Shown: positions 35,930 through 49,819, counted from the first letter of the stretch. The stretch: DNA of 64,000 nucleotides from Chinchilla lanigera (GCF_000276665.1 NW_004955501.1:6638310-6702309), one strand, 5' to 3'. Numbers and translations: made by a program. Notes: generated from the letters alone by a model not told the origin.

Positions 35930-36535
35930 TGACTAAAAAACAGAAATCCAGAAGTTCCGGTGTGATTAATTACATAGTGCATGTGTGTGTTTCCACTTAC
36001 AACACAGGGGCAGCTAGCAGGAGCTCACAGAATGGTTCTGTTGGATAAAGTGCTCCTACTGAGGCTTGGGAGAAAATGTTAGCTTAAAAAAACAAATGCC
36101 ATAAATGTCTTCATTTCTTCCTCGATTCCAAGTGACCTGCTGCAAGGGAGTTCATGCCACAGGGGTCCTGTACAGACCCAAGGAGGTACTGAATCTGAAA
36201 TCTACTTAGAAATTTTCCTTGAGAAACTGGGTTTTACTCCCAGGTCCATATGCCTGCTTTCCTTTTATTCTGACCTGTGTGGTAGAGGAGAATTGATGAA
36301 AAGCAGATTTACTAAAGCTTTGAAGTAGGGGCGCATCTTAGGGTGATGGAAGTTACTGGATAGAGTTAGAACACAGACAAATATGAGATGGGGGAGGTCT
36401 TTAAATTCCTTCTCTGGCTCAAACCTTTTCTCAGTTATGAAAAAATCTTGAAACTTTCTCTTTTCCACTCTATGGACCTATCCTCAAGTGGTATGATTTG
36501 TGTCCTTTAATGAGATGACCTTTATGATGCCCTGG
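35930..36535. other. Unique sequence, no gene seen
   Basis: Nothing recognised beyond short AT-rich stretches. Confidence 0.4.
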
Positions 36536-36538
36536 GGC

Positions 36539-36574
36539 CTTGATTGGGACCTTGATTGGGACCTTGATTGGGAC
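36539..36574. repeat. 12-bp tandem repeat, three copies
   Basis: The unit cttgattgggac occurs three times in perfect tandem immediately before the T-rich tail of a B1 SINE. Confidence 0.95.
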
Positions 36575-36575
36575 C

Positions 36576-36702
36576 TTTTTTTTTTGAGATTGTGTCTAAC
36601 TATGCAGTTCAGGCTGGTCCTGGACTCACTATGTAACCCAGGCTGACCTTGAACTCAGCAGCAGTCCTCCTGCCTCAGCCTCCCAAGTGCTGGGATTATA
36701 GG
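36576..36702 (-). mobile_element. B1-like SINE, 5'-truncated
   Basis: T-run, 'gagattgtgtctaactatgc', 'aggctggtcctggactcact', 'cctcagcctcccaagtgctg' and 'ggattataggt', where it stops abruptly against MaLR sequence. The B1 head is missing. Confidence 0.85.
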
Positions 36703-37401
36703 TGTCTTGGTTACTTTTCTCTCGTTCTGGAACATGGCGCTCAGCAGCTTTTTTCTCAAAGCAAGGTCTTTCACCTTTGCCGTTTTGAGGCTGCAAAGGG
36801 TGGAGACTTGCTGCTTCTTGTGATGCCCTCAGGCCGTCTTTTCTATTCTCCTGTTCATTCTCAGCAATAGAGATCTCCTCAGCCTTATCTTTGCAGTCCA
36901 CAGCATCACTGGAGCTTGCTTTCTGGCCAAACTCACATTTTAAATCATCCTGCTGGGCTCTTTGTTCTTGATTCTCAATATAAATCTGGCTAAAAAACCC
37001 CAACAATAGCCATGCCACTGCCCCAACGTTTGACTGCCTTGATATTTCTTTTGCCAGATTAATCAGTCCGCTGTTGCCCTTAGTCTCAGTCTTAGGCAAA
37101 GTCTCTGGACATGAGCAAAATGCAGACAAACTTTCTGTCAAGTCAACAACCAGTGCAGTCCTTCTTCCCAGCAGAAACCTCCTGAACGCGGTCTTTACTG
37201 GCACTATTTCTATCAGCCTTCTGGGCTTCTGAGCTCTGACTAGAATCTCCCAGACAGAACAGCCAAAGGCGTTCTAGCGCTTCTCTTTCAGGCGACAACT
37301 CCAAACCTTTCCAAACACTCCCCACAAGCCATTTCCAAAGGCTCTTGAACCATATGGTCAGATATAGTCACAGCAATGACCCTACTCTCGGTAGCAAATT
37401 C
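36703..37401 (-). mobile_element. MaLR internal sequence with truncated LTR remnant
   Basis: Sequence adjoining the LTR at 37,402 and continuing away from it, in the position of internal MaLR sequence. At its far end, 36,703-36,728 repeats the last bases of the LTR (tgtcttggttacttttctc against tgtcttggttccttttctc). The second LTR is therefore reduced to its terminal 26 bases or so. Two minus-strand open frames overlap it: 36,629-37,204 (191 codons, of which the last stretch is read-through into the B1) and 37,143-37,325. They are Glu/Lys/Ser-rich, with no protease, reverse transcriptase or zinc-knuckle motif, so at most a degraded gag-like region. It is not a functional gene. Confidence 0.55.
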
Positions 37402-37750
37402 TGTCTTGGTTCCTTTTCTCTCGTTGCTGGGACAAAATACCTGACACCCAAACTTAAGAAAGGAAAGGTTTATTTCGCTTACAGTTTGTGGAGGTTTCAG
37501 TCCGTACTTGGCAAGTTACAAGGCAGAGTGGCACATGGCAGAGAGCTGCAGCTCATGGTGATAGAACACAGCAAAAGCAACAAGCACAAAAGCCAGGAAA
37601 TGGCCGCAAGAGCCTCTTGCTCTCCCTTACATATGCAAACTATCCACCCCGGGGCGGGTGCAGCTCTCACACCCATAATTAATCAAACTCTAAAAGCCTG
37701 CCCCATGGCTGCATGAGGCTTTAGGGGACACTCAGACATAAACCATAACA
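37402..37750 (-). mobile_element. ERVL-MaLR LTR
   Basis: The complement begins with the MaLR start (right edge 'cagacataaaccataaca'). Near its end comes 'tgggacaaaatacctgacac' with 'aggtttatttcgcttac' (complement of the AATAAA region). The terminus 'tgtcttggttccttttctct' matches the LTR at 15,459-15,870. Length is 349 bp. Confidence 0.85.
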
Positions 37751-37909
37751 ATAGGCATCCATCAAACCTGGCCAGGGCCTTTTTTTTCCAGATTATTTGA
37801 ATCTGTAGTCATGAACCTGGGAAAGGGTTTTGTGACCACTGTTGACCTACAAAGTGGATATCTTCTATTTTATCTTGAACTTTGTGTTAATATTTAAATT
37901 ACAATATTT

Positions 37910-39432
<1,523 letters not shown>

Positions 39433-39621
39433 GTATGATGAACCTGGATTCAGAATCAAATTATGCTTTTAAAAGATACATTCCTTTTTTAAAAAATTAG
39501 CAAAACATTGCAAAGACTGGTAGTGTTGAAGAAACGTGGACAAAAAATTAATTTATTATACATGGTGGCTTAAAATACCCATTGCTACAGCCATTTTGGA
39601 AGTTATTTTGCAAATGTGCCC

Positions 39622-40025
39622 TATTAGTTTCTGACAGCTGCCATGGGGTGACACAAACTGAGTGGCTTAAACAATGGAAAATTATTATTATTATCATCTC
39701 ATAATTCCGGAGGTGATTTGAGCAAAATCAAGGGGTTGGCAGGACTGGCTGCTTCTGAGGACCAAATCTGGAAAGGGTCTGTCCCAGACCTGCCTCCTTG
39801 GCTCGTAAGTGTGACATACCATTCTTCGTGTTTTCACATCTCGTCCCTCTGGGCCTGTTTGTGTTCAGATTTCCTCTAACAAGAGCAGTACTTACTGGGG
39901 TGAAACCCTCCTAATGACCTCATTTTAACTTGATTGCCTCTTTAAAGACCCTTCTAATTAGGTCACTCTGAGACCCTATGAGCTAGGATTTAAACATACG
40001 AATTTGGAGGGGGCACACAGTTGTT
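39622..40025 (-). mobile_element. MLT1-like (ERVL-MaLR) LTR
   Basis: Left side 'acacaaactgagtggcttaa', 'atctcataattccggaggt' and 'aaaatcaaggggttggcagg'. Right side 'taaagacccttctaattag', 'gtcactctgagaccctatga' and 'aatttggagggggcacacag'. This is the complement of an MLT1-type LTR and is well preserved for its age. Confidence 0.8.
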
Positions 40026-40055
40026 TTCTATAAAACAAAATCTGAATGGTATTTT

Positions 40056-40137
40056 TTTTTTCTAGTACTGGGAATCGAACTCACGACCTTGAGCTTGCCA
40101 GGCAGGCGCTGTGCCACTCAGCTAAACCCCCAGCCCC
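40056..40137 (-). mobile_element. ID-like SINE
   Basis: 'ctagtactgggaatcgaact', 'gagcttgccaggcaggcgct' and 'cagctaaacccccagcccc'. Target duplication ctgaatggtatttt at 40,042-40,055 and 40,138-40,151. Confidence 0.95.
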
Positions 40138-40142
40138 CTGAA

Positions 40143-41755
40143 TGGTATTTTAAACATGTATATATAATATGTTGTTTTGATATGGTGAAAGGATTACTAT
40201 CATGAAGAAAATTAATCTGTACATCACCCTGCTGCTTTTACGCAAGAGTGCCTCTGGGTGTGGTGGTGCACAGCTCTGGTCCGCGCCCTCAGGAGGCTGA
40301 GGCAAGGGAAGCACTGCTACATAGTGCGTTCAAGGCCCGCCTGAACTACATAGGGAGCTTTTGTCTCAAAAACAGAGTGCCTCACATCTACTCTCAACAG
40401 ACTTTCAGTGTACAATACTATTAGACTTATGAGCTACTTCCTATTTCTCTATCTCCCCGTCCCTGGTCACTATGTTTATATTCTGTTTCTATATATTCAA
40501 CAGTTGTTTCTTTGAGCATACAAGTAAGATCATGTAGTATTTTTCTTTCAGTATCTGGCTCAATTTGTCCTAGCATAATACCCTTCAAATTTATGTGTAT
40601 TGTTGGGAATGACACTATCTTTTTCTTTAAGGATGAAGAATAGTCTTATTGTATATATGCATAAATTCATGAATTATCTATTCATCTGTTGATATACAGG
40701 TTGTTTCTATATTTTGGTTATTTGAATAATGCAATGAGCATGGACATGCAGATAATCGTCATGAGGCAATGACTTCGTTTAGTTAAACAGTTATTTGTGC
40801 AATAGCTGGTCATACCATGTGCTAGCCCTTATTTTTTTGAGGTACCTCCATGGTATCTTTCACAATGACTGTTTCAGTTTACATTTTGAAGGGTGTGTGA
40901 GTTCTTATTTTGAGATTTTCTTATCATACATGGTTTACAAATATTTTCTTCCAGTTCATAAGCTGCCTTTTGATTTTCTTGGCTTTTTTCCTTTATTGTG
41001 CAAAAGCTTTTTAGTTTAATGTAGTCCTGTCTTTATTATTTGCTTTTAGGCCTGAGCTTTTGGTGTGAGATCAAAAAACAAACAAGCAAACACAATGCCG
41101 AGACCAGTGTCAAAGAGCCTTTCCTCTGTGCTTTTCTTCTAGGTCTTTTACTGTTTCAGGTCTTTAGGGTTAGAGTTTATTTTCATTTAAGTTATAAGAA
41201 AACAATGCAGTTGCATTCTCTTACAGATGACTATCCAGTTTTGCTGCCCATTCTTGACAAGATTATCATCCCCCAGTACGTCTTGGTGGCTTTGTCAGAA
41301 GTTAGCAAATGTGCTTGGATTTATTTCTGGGCTGTCTGCCCTGTGTCATTGGTCTATGTGTCTGCTTTGATGCCAGTGCTATGTTATTTTGAGTATTGTA
41401 GTATTAGAATTTGAAATCAAGGAATATGATACTCTAGGTTTTTCTTTCTCATTTAGCTATTCAGGGTTCAGTAGTTCCATATAGATTTTAGAATTTTTTT
41501 CCTATTCCTGTGAAAAGTGATACTGGGATTGCTTTGAGTACTATGGATATTTTAACAAAACTCTTCCAACCTATGAAGATGGGATTTCTAACCATTTATT
41601 TGTGTCATTTTCAGTTTCTTTCAGTGATGTTTAATATATAGTTTTCAATGTATAAATCTTTCACTTCCCTGGTTAAATTTATTCTGAAGTATTTTATTCT
41701 TTTTTAATGCTATCAGAAATAAGATTTTTGCTTCTTTTTTCAGATAGGCTATCAC
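40143..41755 (-). mobile_element. L1 LINE fragment, 3'UTR through part of ORF2
   Basis: On the plus strand: 'ttgttttgatatggtgaaag' (3'UTR), 'gttgatatacaggttgttt', 'cctttattgtgcaaaagctt', 'ggctgtctgccctgtgtcat' (variable block), 'catttatttgtgtcattttc' and 'tcacttccctggttaaattt'. All are complements of L1 in order, with frames broken. A B1 SINE is inserted at 40,254. Confidence 0.85.
40254..40373 (+). mobile_element. B1-like SINE inside the L1
   Basis: 'tgggtgtggtggtgcacagc', 'tcaggaggctgaggcaaggg' and 'cgcctgaactacatagggag', then 'cttttgtctcaaaaac'. Target duplication agagtgcct at about 40,245-40,253 and 40,374-40,382. Confidence 0.9.
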
Positions 41756-41991
41756 TAGTATAAACAAATACAACTGATTAAAAAACTGAAAATCTTAAGC
41801 CAGAGACAATTCTGTGTTGTTAACACTAGTATACTGGCCATAATTAGTAGGATTTAATAAACTACAGAATGAATAAATGTATAAAATATTGTTAATATTT
41901 TTAAAATAATAAAGCTATCAACAGTAGATTGTGCATAATTCAAAAATGGATAATAAAGCACTATGAGTTTTTATATAAAATCTGATTGTTC

Positions 41992-42145
41992 TGCCTAGTG
42001 TGGTGGTGCATGCCTGTAATCCCAGAACTTGGGAGGCTGAGGCATGTGGATTGCTGTTAGTTCAGGGCCAGCTTGGACTTCATAGTGAGTTCAAAGCCAG
42101 CTTAGAGTACATACTGAGAACCTGTCTGAAAAAACAAGCAACAAA
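41992..42145 (+). mobile_element. B1-like SINE
   Basis: 'cctagtgtggtggtgcatgc', 'ctgtaatcccagaacttggg', 'cagggccagcttggacttca' and 'caaagccagcttagagtaca', again with the doubled right-hand block. Target duplication about 'aaaatctgattgntct' at 41,977 and 42,146. Confidence 0.95.
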
Positions 42146-42301
42146 ATCTGATTGCTCTAAAATAAAGGTGAGCAACTTTGTAGGGTAAGACATGCTCAAT
42201 GAAAGAAACAATACAGATATTTGTGTTTGTGCATATACATGTTGTACTTGCATATATCCATTACTCTACAAAGGTAATCACCACTCTTGAAGAAAAATAA
42301 A

Positions 42302-42418
42302 CTTTTTTGAGACAGGGTCTCACTACATAGTTCAGGCTGTCCTTGAACTCTCAGCAATCTTATTACCTCAGCTTCCTATGCCTGGGATTGCAGCCATGCA
42401 CCATCACACCTGGCTTAC
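42302..42418 (-). mobile_element. B1-like SINE
   Basis: 'ttttttgagacagggtctca', 'aggctgtccttgaactctca', 'cctcagcttcctatgcctg' and 'gattgcagccatgcaccat'. A diverged complement of B1. Confidence 0.9.
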
Positions 42419-42419
42419 A

Positions 42420-44550
42420 GAGATTTTTAAATTGTTGTATTTGACCATCTTTATTGTGAAAATACTGTCATTATATTTATTTTTCTGTATATCTGTAAAA
42501 GACTGAGGATCTGTTTACCTCCCAATATTTTAGATAATGAACAAACCCATCTTGATTTCAAGATTGAGATCAGATAATTTAAAATTTCCTGTACTACTTA
42601 TATTTCTCTTATTTTCTATAAAATGTACACAGGTATCTCAAAAAATATTATAATATTCAAGATAAATCATGATATGGCCTAGAAGCAGCTGATGGTGATG
42701 AGAAGGAATGTCTTCCTGTATGTTTCTCTACTTGACATTCTTCTTTGGGACAACCTCTGCCTTAGAATTGGCTGCTCACAGAAGTTTCCATGTTCTTAGT
42801 ATGTTGATCAGACCTCAAAGCAATCAATATGTTCTTATTAAACGTTTAGCTGCTATTTCTAGGGCTCACTTTAAGGATTTCTTGCTAGATCTGCTCAAAT
42901 GTTCACCATTTCTCACTGTCAGTTTGATTTAGAAATGTTAAGACTATGATGCCAAAACCTGGTAAGGAATCTCCTGACAGCTACCCAGTCCCTGGAACCT
43001 CTGTCTCGCTCAGAGGGTTCCGCTTCAGCAAAGTCAGTTGGCTCCCATCTGCTCTGCTGAGGGTGCCACTGCAAGTATCACATTCACAGTGCAGGACTGT
43101 GGGCCCCACTTGAATAGTTCCTCCACAGCTTCAAGGTTCTAAGCTGCTGTGAAGCGTCTTCAGGAAGATCAGACCTGTCATGCTTTCTGCTCCAAAATTT
43201 GCTGTCCACATCAAGCCCCTAACTAAAGGTACTCCTCAAATCCCAGATTCTCTGGTTCATCCCTCATTCAGATCTCTAAAAGGAAATAGATGCTCCAGAT
43301 AGGTTTTCTTCTGAAGGTTCCTATGTTAAATCTTTTTTCACTTGCACAACTTGATTTTTGCCCTGAGAAAAGCTTATGCGTATTTATTTATTTGAATATG
43401 GGTAAACCTGAGACCCAAAGACACTGGAAAACCTCCAGATCCCTGACTGGGATTAAGCTTATGGATCTGGTCTCATTCTCTTTCCCACTATACCCAACAG
43501 AAGCATAGGGATAGGCACCAGGTCATGGTGCATTTGCAGAGGTCACTGGCATCCACTGAGATTCTTGTGTCTAACATCTTCTGAGGATACACTCAGTGGA
43601 CTCTGGTTAAGTTGCCTTTCAAAAGATAGACGGTGATTAGTTTTGACATTTGAGTTCTGAATGTCTTTTAAAGCCATATTTATGTTGAATTTTTCTGGTA
43701 TTAGATAATGTGAAAGATATCAGAGAGTAAGTATGTTCTCAATAATTGTGGGTTTTGATTTTATAGAATCATAGGATCACAGTGTTAGGTGGAACTTTTC
43801 AAGCTTCTTATTCAATAACTAAAATACCAAACACCAGAGAGTTTAGAGGGCTGGCCCAACTAGTTATATTCCAGTGTTTCTTTATTCCCTGAGAATTTGA
43901 TGTATTAAAGATTCTTGGGATTAGGTTTTGTCTTCTGCCCTCTTATTATGGAAACAAGCTCTCATTCGATCATTTAGTAAGAATTCCTCATAACGTCTGT
44001 ACCAGGAGTTAAGGAGATGCAAATAGTCATGAAATATTTGCTATGCTCAAATCTTACAGCCTAGTTACAACTTCAGTGTGCACTCTAACATTTTCGTTTC
44101 CCTTTTATTTAAATAAGAAAAGAAATATCCGGCTTTCAGATTGAAACAATATTGTTTGGGTGTGTGGTCTTATTTAAACTCTAAAACATGTGCTTATCTT
44201 TAAATATTTTTGCAGTGATACAGTGATGAAAGCAACCTGGCCTTTATGCCTAACATTTAAGGAGATTGTGGTTGCAACATGATTTTACAACTTGTTATTT
44301 TTGTATTCATTACAGGGTACCTCCGTACTTCAACGCTCATCCTCCATCATTGCTTTCAAGCAGGTTTTTAATTGCCACATACTTAGTGAAAGTGGAAAGT
44401 CCTGACCTTATCTTTATTCAGGCATATAAGCACATTTTGATCCCAACCACTGTTGGTGGTGGTGTCTGCGTTGATGTCATAGTTTTCTAAGGCTGGTTTC
44501 TAGATTGTGGCATTGCCAGGCCTGTGGCTTGTTGGCATTGCCATAGTGGA
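42420..44550. other. Unique sequence, no gene seen
   Basis: The part at 42,960-43,260 is GC-richer but carries no recognised repeat or exon. At 43,768-43,800 'tagaatcataggatcacagt' resembles an old interspersed repeat that I cannot name with confidence. Confidence 0.4.
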
Positions 44551-44554
44551 AGCC

Positions 44555-44765
44555 TCAAGGGCATTGGAGTCAGTGTCAAATACACCTCTGCCATTTATAG
44601 GCTATGGGACCTCAGGCAAATTGCTAACCTTTCTAAACAATGAAAATGAACTAGCAACTCAGAGAAAAACAGCATCCTGCAAAAGTTGCAGTGAGGACTG
44701 AATAATATGTAAGGCATCTAGCACAGTGCAAGGTACATAGTAAGCTTCTAGTAAATATTAATTTA
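44555..44765 (+). repeat. MIR SINE, well preserved
   Basis: 'aagggcattggagtcagtgt', 'tctgccatttataggctatg', 'gacctcaggcaaattgctaa', 'cagtgaggactgaataatat' and 'agcacagtgcaaggtacata', then 'gcttctagtaaatatta', covering most of the consensus. Confidence 0.9.
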
Positions 44766-44769
44766 TTTC

Positions 44770-47020
44770 TTCTTTTTCCTATATGAGAAAACTGGCGATA
44801 TTTTGAAATAGGGAAATTATGTTGGAAATCCAGTACAGGATAAAAACAACAAGGATACTTTCCAAATGATCTCAGATACATGAATTTTTCTGGGACTGCA
44901 GGAGTGAGGTGATGACCTGGATATGTGTTACATCTGCATAGCCCTAATACCTGCTGACTCTGTAAAACTGCACAGGCCTTGGTGCCCTGCAGAGGTAAAA
45001 AGGCAACCAACTCGCCCAAGATAGACAATGACATCAATTTCGATAATGTAGCAGCAAATTCATGATCAAATTATCTTCTTGTTAAATTAATGAATTTTTA
45101 ATTACTTGGGATATAAGGAGTAATGGATATTTAAGGAGAAAAGGAGGAAAACGTTATTTTCTAAACCTTGTTTATTCATCACTTTGGAAATTGATCTACT
45201 TGCGTTAAGGCTGGGTTACAGGGACAGGGTTTTGGTGTGCCCAGGATCGGTGCAATCAGCCTAAGGAACATGTAAAAATCCTTCTTTGGAATTTTAAAAG
45301 ATCCAAATCCTCCAAAGGACTCAGGAATGACTTCTACATAGGTAAACCAATACCTTTTGTTGTAATCTGACTAAAGATCTTTTAAAAATCTAAGTGATTT
45401 ACTTTAGAACTTGAAGATAATAGTTTTATTCCACATAGTTGATCCATGCATGGATTCCATTAAGTATTTTCCAGTTTTCCCAAAGGGACTTATCAAGTGT
45501 AAATGGGGGGCATAAGGACCTGTGAGAAGATCTAGTGGGTTGAGAAATAGAATGTACAATGTAAGTGGATTTTATTTGTGGACATAAAAATAAATGACTA
45601 AGCTATAGATATAAGTATGGAAATTTACATTGTGGTGCACAGCTACATTCTTCTTCTTAATAAGCCCTTCCTAATAAGCCCACATTTCTTTTTATGAAAT
45701 GAAATCTTATCATTTCCATAGTCTAGGTGGGAGAAGATTTCCATCTGACCTGTTTGCAATGCAAACCAAAGGCACTGTGCTCCTCTATTCTCTCCATGGG
45801 AAGTTAAATGGACTGTTTCTCTCCTGAACATCTATCTTGAGTGAATGATGAAGTGCTGGAGGAATATTTGGGAGTTATTCATCATTCTGGCTATACCAGT
45901 AGAATGAACAACACTTATACAAACTGTTCACAATAAGGAGGCTTAGTATAAACCCACCTCGTACATTTCACCCCATTAATTAATATGTTGGTTTATTAGT
46001 GGAGAATTCTCAAGAGAAGAGAGAAAGGAGACTCTGGAAAGCCTGTACTCCAATATTCTCCTTCTTTTTTAGTTCCCTGGGGATGGGGGAGGATGAGATA
46101 TGGGTTGATTACACAATGTGAGAACATTGCGGCATAAAGGTTAAGTGAGTTGGCAAGATATGAGTCACACCCCCTCCAAAAAAGGGGAGAACACAGTTCC
46201 CCTGAGAACTGGTGATGGGCTGAGTTAATGTTGGGCAAACACAGAAATGGAGAGACGAGCAGCAGCATTAAAAACCTGTCTGATGTAATGTCCTTTCACC
46301 CCTCAACTGCTCACCAGAACTGGCTTTCTAGTTATTTTCTGCATTTACTTTCTTCAGCTGTTAAGTGGAAACGAACACTACCTTGTGGAGTTTTTGAGAA
46401 CTTTAAAGAAGTGTGGATTTCAGAACCTCAAATCTAAAACTTCCTGGAAGTTATTTTTAAGAGCCAAACTTGTTATGATGTTCATCATAACACTGTTTTT
46501 TCTGGACATCAGAATCTCTACTAATGAGGTGTTCGTATGGATTACATCTTCAAAGGCAGTAAAGCAAACACTAACTGCATAGTGTCTGATGGATATGGAG
46601 GTGCAGCATGCGATTCCCCTTAAAGGACTCATGGTCCAATTGCTGAGAAGGCTGAAGGCTGCCAGCCCATTCAGGGACAACCGTACCTGCAGGAGCCTCT
46701 CACCCGTGATCATCTGCTCCCATGGACTGCCCACATCTGTTAACTAACTGAGGCAGGAGAAATGTCCTGGCCATGTCAACCCACTGTCAAACAGCTCTGT
46801 GAGGCCATATTTGCTCCAGAACCTTCTGTGAGGTCAGCCACGTTTATTGTGGGACCTTCACTGCAGCTCAGCTTTGACTTCCTTCCTTTCTCCTCTGCTG
46901 ACCCTGAGGATATTCTCCAGTAAACATCCAAAATACTGAACTTGGAATCTGCTTCCAGAGCATCACAACCAACAGCATACTGTATTGGACATTTTTTATC
47001 CTTTTAAGGACCGTATAGGC
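44770..47020. other. Unique sequence, no gene seen
   Basis: The block at about 46,590-46,860 is GC-richer and may be an ancient LTR or DNA-transposon relic. It contains 'caacccactgtcaaacagct' but gives no firm family. Other parts show nothing. Confidence 0.4.
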
Positions 47021-47024
47021 TACC

Positions 47025-47145
47025 TGATTTTCCCCATTGTATTGAATGAGGGAATAGATGCTTAGAGAGGTAAGAAAATTGTCTACATAATCACATTTAG
47101 TAAAGCTCATATGCAAATCTTGTTCAGCTTGATTGCAAAGACCAA
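47025..47145 (-). repeat. MIR SINE, partial
   Basis: 'atttt cccattgtattgaat' with 'gatgcttagagaggtaaga' and 'aattgtctacataatcaca' followed by 'tagtaaagctcatatgcaaa' is the complement of the MIR core. Confidence 0.55.
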
Positions 47146-47149
47146 GTCT

Positions 47150-47566
47150 CTTGAGAATTTATTGATACAGCTTCTCCTGACCTAAAAGAACAGTATTCTT
47201 TCCGAGAGTGAGCAGCTGGACTCTTCTTTGGGCAGGATCAGAACCCTCCCATCCATATCACCGCTGAGGTGGGTTCAAGTGAGATTTCCTTTTGCCTTTA
47301 TTCCTTAGCAACCTTCCCTACTCCAAGTCCATGCCTATTGTTATAGTTTAAAAATAGGAAGTGTAAGCTTTTACACATTTTCAAAAATTTCAATGTAATT
47401 ATTTAAAAATAGGCCCCAAATTTTTGTTTTCTCTCTATTGGCAACCATGGTTGCCATGGAGTTCAAGTAATAGATTGTGATGTTTAACGCTGAATTAATT
47501 ACTACTTCTCACTCCCAGGGAACATCTAATTATACACATTCATCCCAAGCAGGATTTGGTCTTAAG

Positions 47567-47607
<41 letters not shown>

Positions 47608-47875
47608 CAGCCCTTTTATTGTACAAGGCACATTGGAGAAGCGTCTTTAGAAGACTTTACCTTTCCTCTTTAATTGCAATTTCTACTAAATCTGGCCTTT
47701 ATTGAGATCCTACTGTCTTCTTACACTTGCAAATGGGCTTTCCTCCGTGCTGATGGTCGTCTCTTTCCTTTATTTTGAACATCATAGGTGGTAAAGTACA
47801 AAGATTCCCCTTTTCTTCCCTCAGTCTTGCTTTCTTGGTTGCATTTAGCAAAAGATTATGATTACTGGGGATAGC
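47150..47875. other. Unique sequence with a (GT)n microsatellite
   Basis: A GT run occupies about 47,569-47,605. No other feature is supported. Confidence 0.6.
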
Positions 47876-47879
47876 CTGT

Positions 47880-48030
47880 GTAAGCTGGACTCAGAGTCTG
47901 AATCTTGGTTTTACCAATTCCTTGACTCATGGCGAGCCATGTCAAGGTCCCGCCTCCCAACCTAATAAAATGGGAATTATCTACCACAGAGTTGTTACAA
48001 AGATGCAGGTACATGTTAGGTAACTTAGTG
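47880..48030 (+). repeat. MIR SINE
   Basis: 'tggactcagagtctgaatct', 'ttggttttaccaattccttg', 'taataaaatgggaattatct' and 'accacagagttgttacaaag' follow MIR order. Confidence 0.65.
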
Positions 48031-48034
48031 GTGT

Positions 48035-49145
48035 GTTCCTTTTCTCAGACTGTAATGCAGAAGATAAGGTCTTATTAAAATATAGATTCTGATTTAACAG
48101 GTTAGACAGAGATTCCCCCAAAGTGTGACATCTTTTAAAATATAGATGAGGCTTAGAGCCCCCAACATTCTGAATTTCTATCAGACTGTCGTTGATTTGA
48201 TATTGTTGATACATGGACCACACTTTGAGTAGTGAGAACTTAGATCATGCTGGGCACATATATGTTATAAATGCTTTGGTCGCTGTGAGTGTGAGCCCTG
48301 AATTTATCCTTATTCTATGTGTTGTGGACAGAAGGACACAAAAATACACACATATTAGTTAGATAGGGAAGCTAAGGCCCGGATAAACAGATCTTATGGT
48401 GTTAACAAGATACTTTTTCCGCTGGGTGTCTCTGCTGCTTACTGTATCTTTGCCTTGTGAAACTTCTATTTCTCCCTTGTGTGGGCTGTTGCAACTCCAC
48501 AAATGGGAGTTACCCAAGCATGTGCTGGGGAAAGAACAGAAATCCTGAAGTGTTTTTATACACTCAAATAATGACGCATTTTTGTGTTTTATTGAAAAGA
48601 AACCAATTTCTTGACACTGACAGCATGGCACTGAGAAGTAGGTGCCTTTTGACTGGCTCATCAGATAACTATTTCTCAGAAATTGGATTTTCAGTGTTCA
48701 TTTGAAAACGAAGCATGACTCAAAGGCCTGGGAGAGCTAAGTGGTTGAAATTGTGCAAAGCGACCTGGTACAGTTTGAGATTAGGATGCAACCCCTTGCT
48801 GATGATCTCATGGGATTCTTACAAAACATTGGGCAACCTTTCAGATACTGGTAGACAGCGTTTCTTTTATTTATGTTCTTTTTATTTAGGAGAGGTGGTA
48901 AAATGCTTCTTCTTGAAAAAGGACTTTTCCGTAGCTGAAGGGAATGCTTTTCTCTTTAACTTCTACCACAAACATCAGCTACACATTTTCACATCTTCTG
49001 GGCCTCCTGACTTCTTTCCTGTAACTCTTGTGCTCGGCTGCCCTATGTTTTTAATCATACATTCCTTGCTGACTTTTGTTACTCTACTGTTGTGAATTTT
49101 GGACCAAGATTAACATGTATCTTCCACTTTTTTCTTTGCCACTGA
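48035..49145. other. Unique sequence, no gene seen
   Basis: A 126-codon plus-strand frame (48,715-49,095) shows no domain or composition suggesting a real gene. No repeat is recognised. Confidence 0.4.
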
Positions 49146-49149
49146 CCTT

Positions 49150-49620
49150 TGCTGGCCTCAGGCTTTCCCTCTGGTAGCCTCCAAGTGACTCCTGGCAGAG
49201 TAACAGTCATAACCAAAGTTCTATAACGGATGCCTCCACCCAGCACACTGACTCCTCCGTCACCTCTCTGACCCGTGCTCTTTCCATTTACCATCCCCCC
49301 AGCACACAGTTGCCCTCCAGCCCTCCAGCCATCTGGCTGTTTCCCGAGCACATTAAGCACATTCTTGCTCTAGGGCCTTTGCTTTCACTGTTCCTTTTGC
49401 CTTGAACCCTCCCCTCATCCCTCATACTTTAAAGTCTTACCTTTTCGATGAAGTCTCCACTACGCATTTACTGTTGCACACTGCAAGTGATGGCCGCCTC
49501 CACTCCCTGTTCTCCCCCTGCAGCCCTTCAGTTCAGATGCAGTGCTCTGCATTTCCAGTAGCAATCCCTCCTCACCCCTGCCCAACTTTGCTGCTTTGAG
49601 CTGCAAGTGCCCTTTCCTCC
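49150..49620 (+). repeat. L2 LINE 3' region
   Basis: 'tgctctagggcctttgcttt' and 'cactgttccttttgccttga' then 'tttaaagtcttaccttttc' and 'gatgaagtctccact' match the L2 3' part, where 'gggcctttgcacttgctgttccctctgcctggaa' and 'aggtctcagctcaaatgtcacctcctc... gaggcc' occur. Confidence 0.75.
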
Positions 49621-49679
49621 CCCATTAGGCAAATGTAGGTCATCAGAAACAGCAGAAATGCTTCTTCCTAAGGAATTGT

Positions 49680-49818
49680 TAAGACTTTTATATCTTTATT
49701 TTGTTGTTGGCTATACAGGTACACACATTTGTCAGAACTCATCAAACTCTACACTTTAGTCAGATACAGTTTACTGTACATAAATTATATCTCAGTGCAA
49801 TTGATTTTAAATAGAAGT
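49680..49818 (+). mobile_element. L1 LINE 3' end fragment
   Basis: 'acacatttgtcagaactcat', 'caaactctacactttagtca' and 'gtttactgtacataaattat', then 'atctcagtgcaattgatttt', follow the L1 3' end. Confidence 0.8.
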
Positions 49819-49819
49819 T

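Noticed and set aside
41040..41414. 124-codon plus-strand frame with hydrophobic stretches
   Set aside because: It is the antisense of L1 ORF2, which commonly yields hydrophobic frames.
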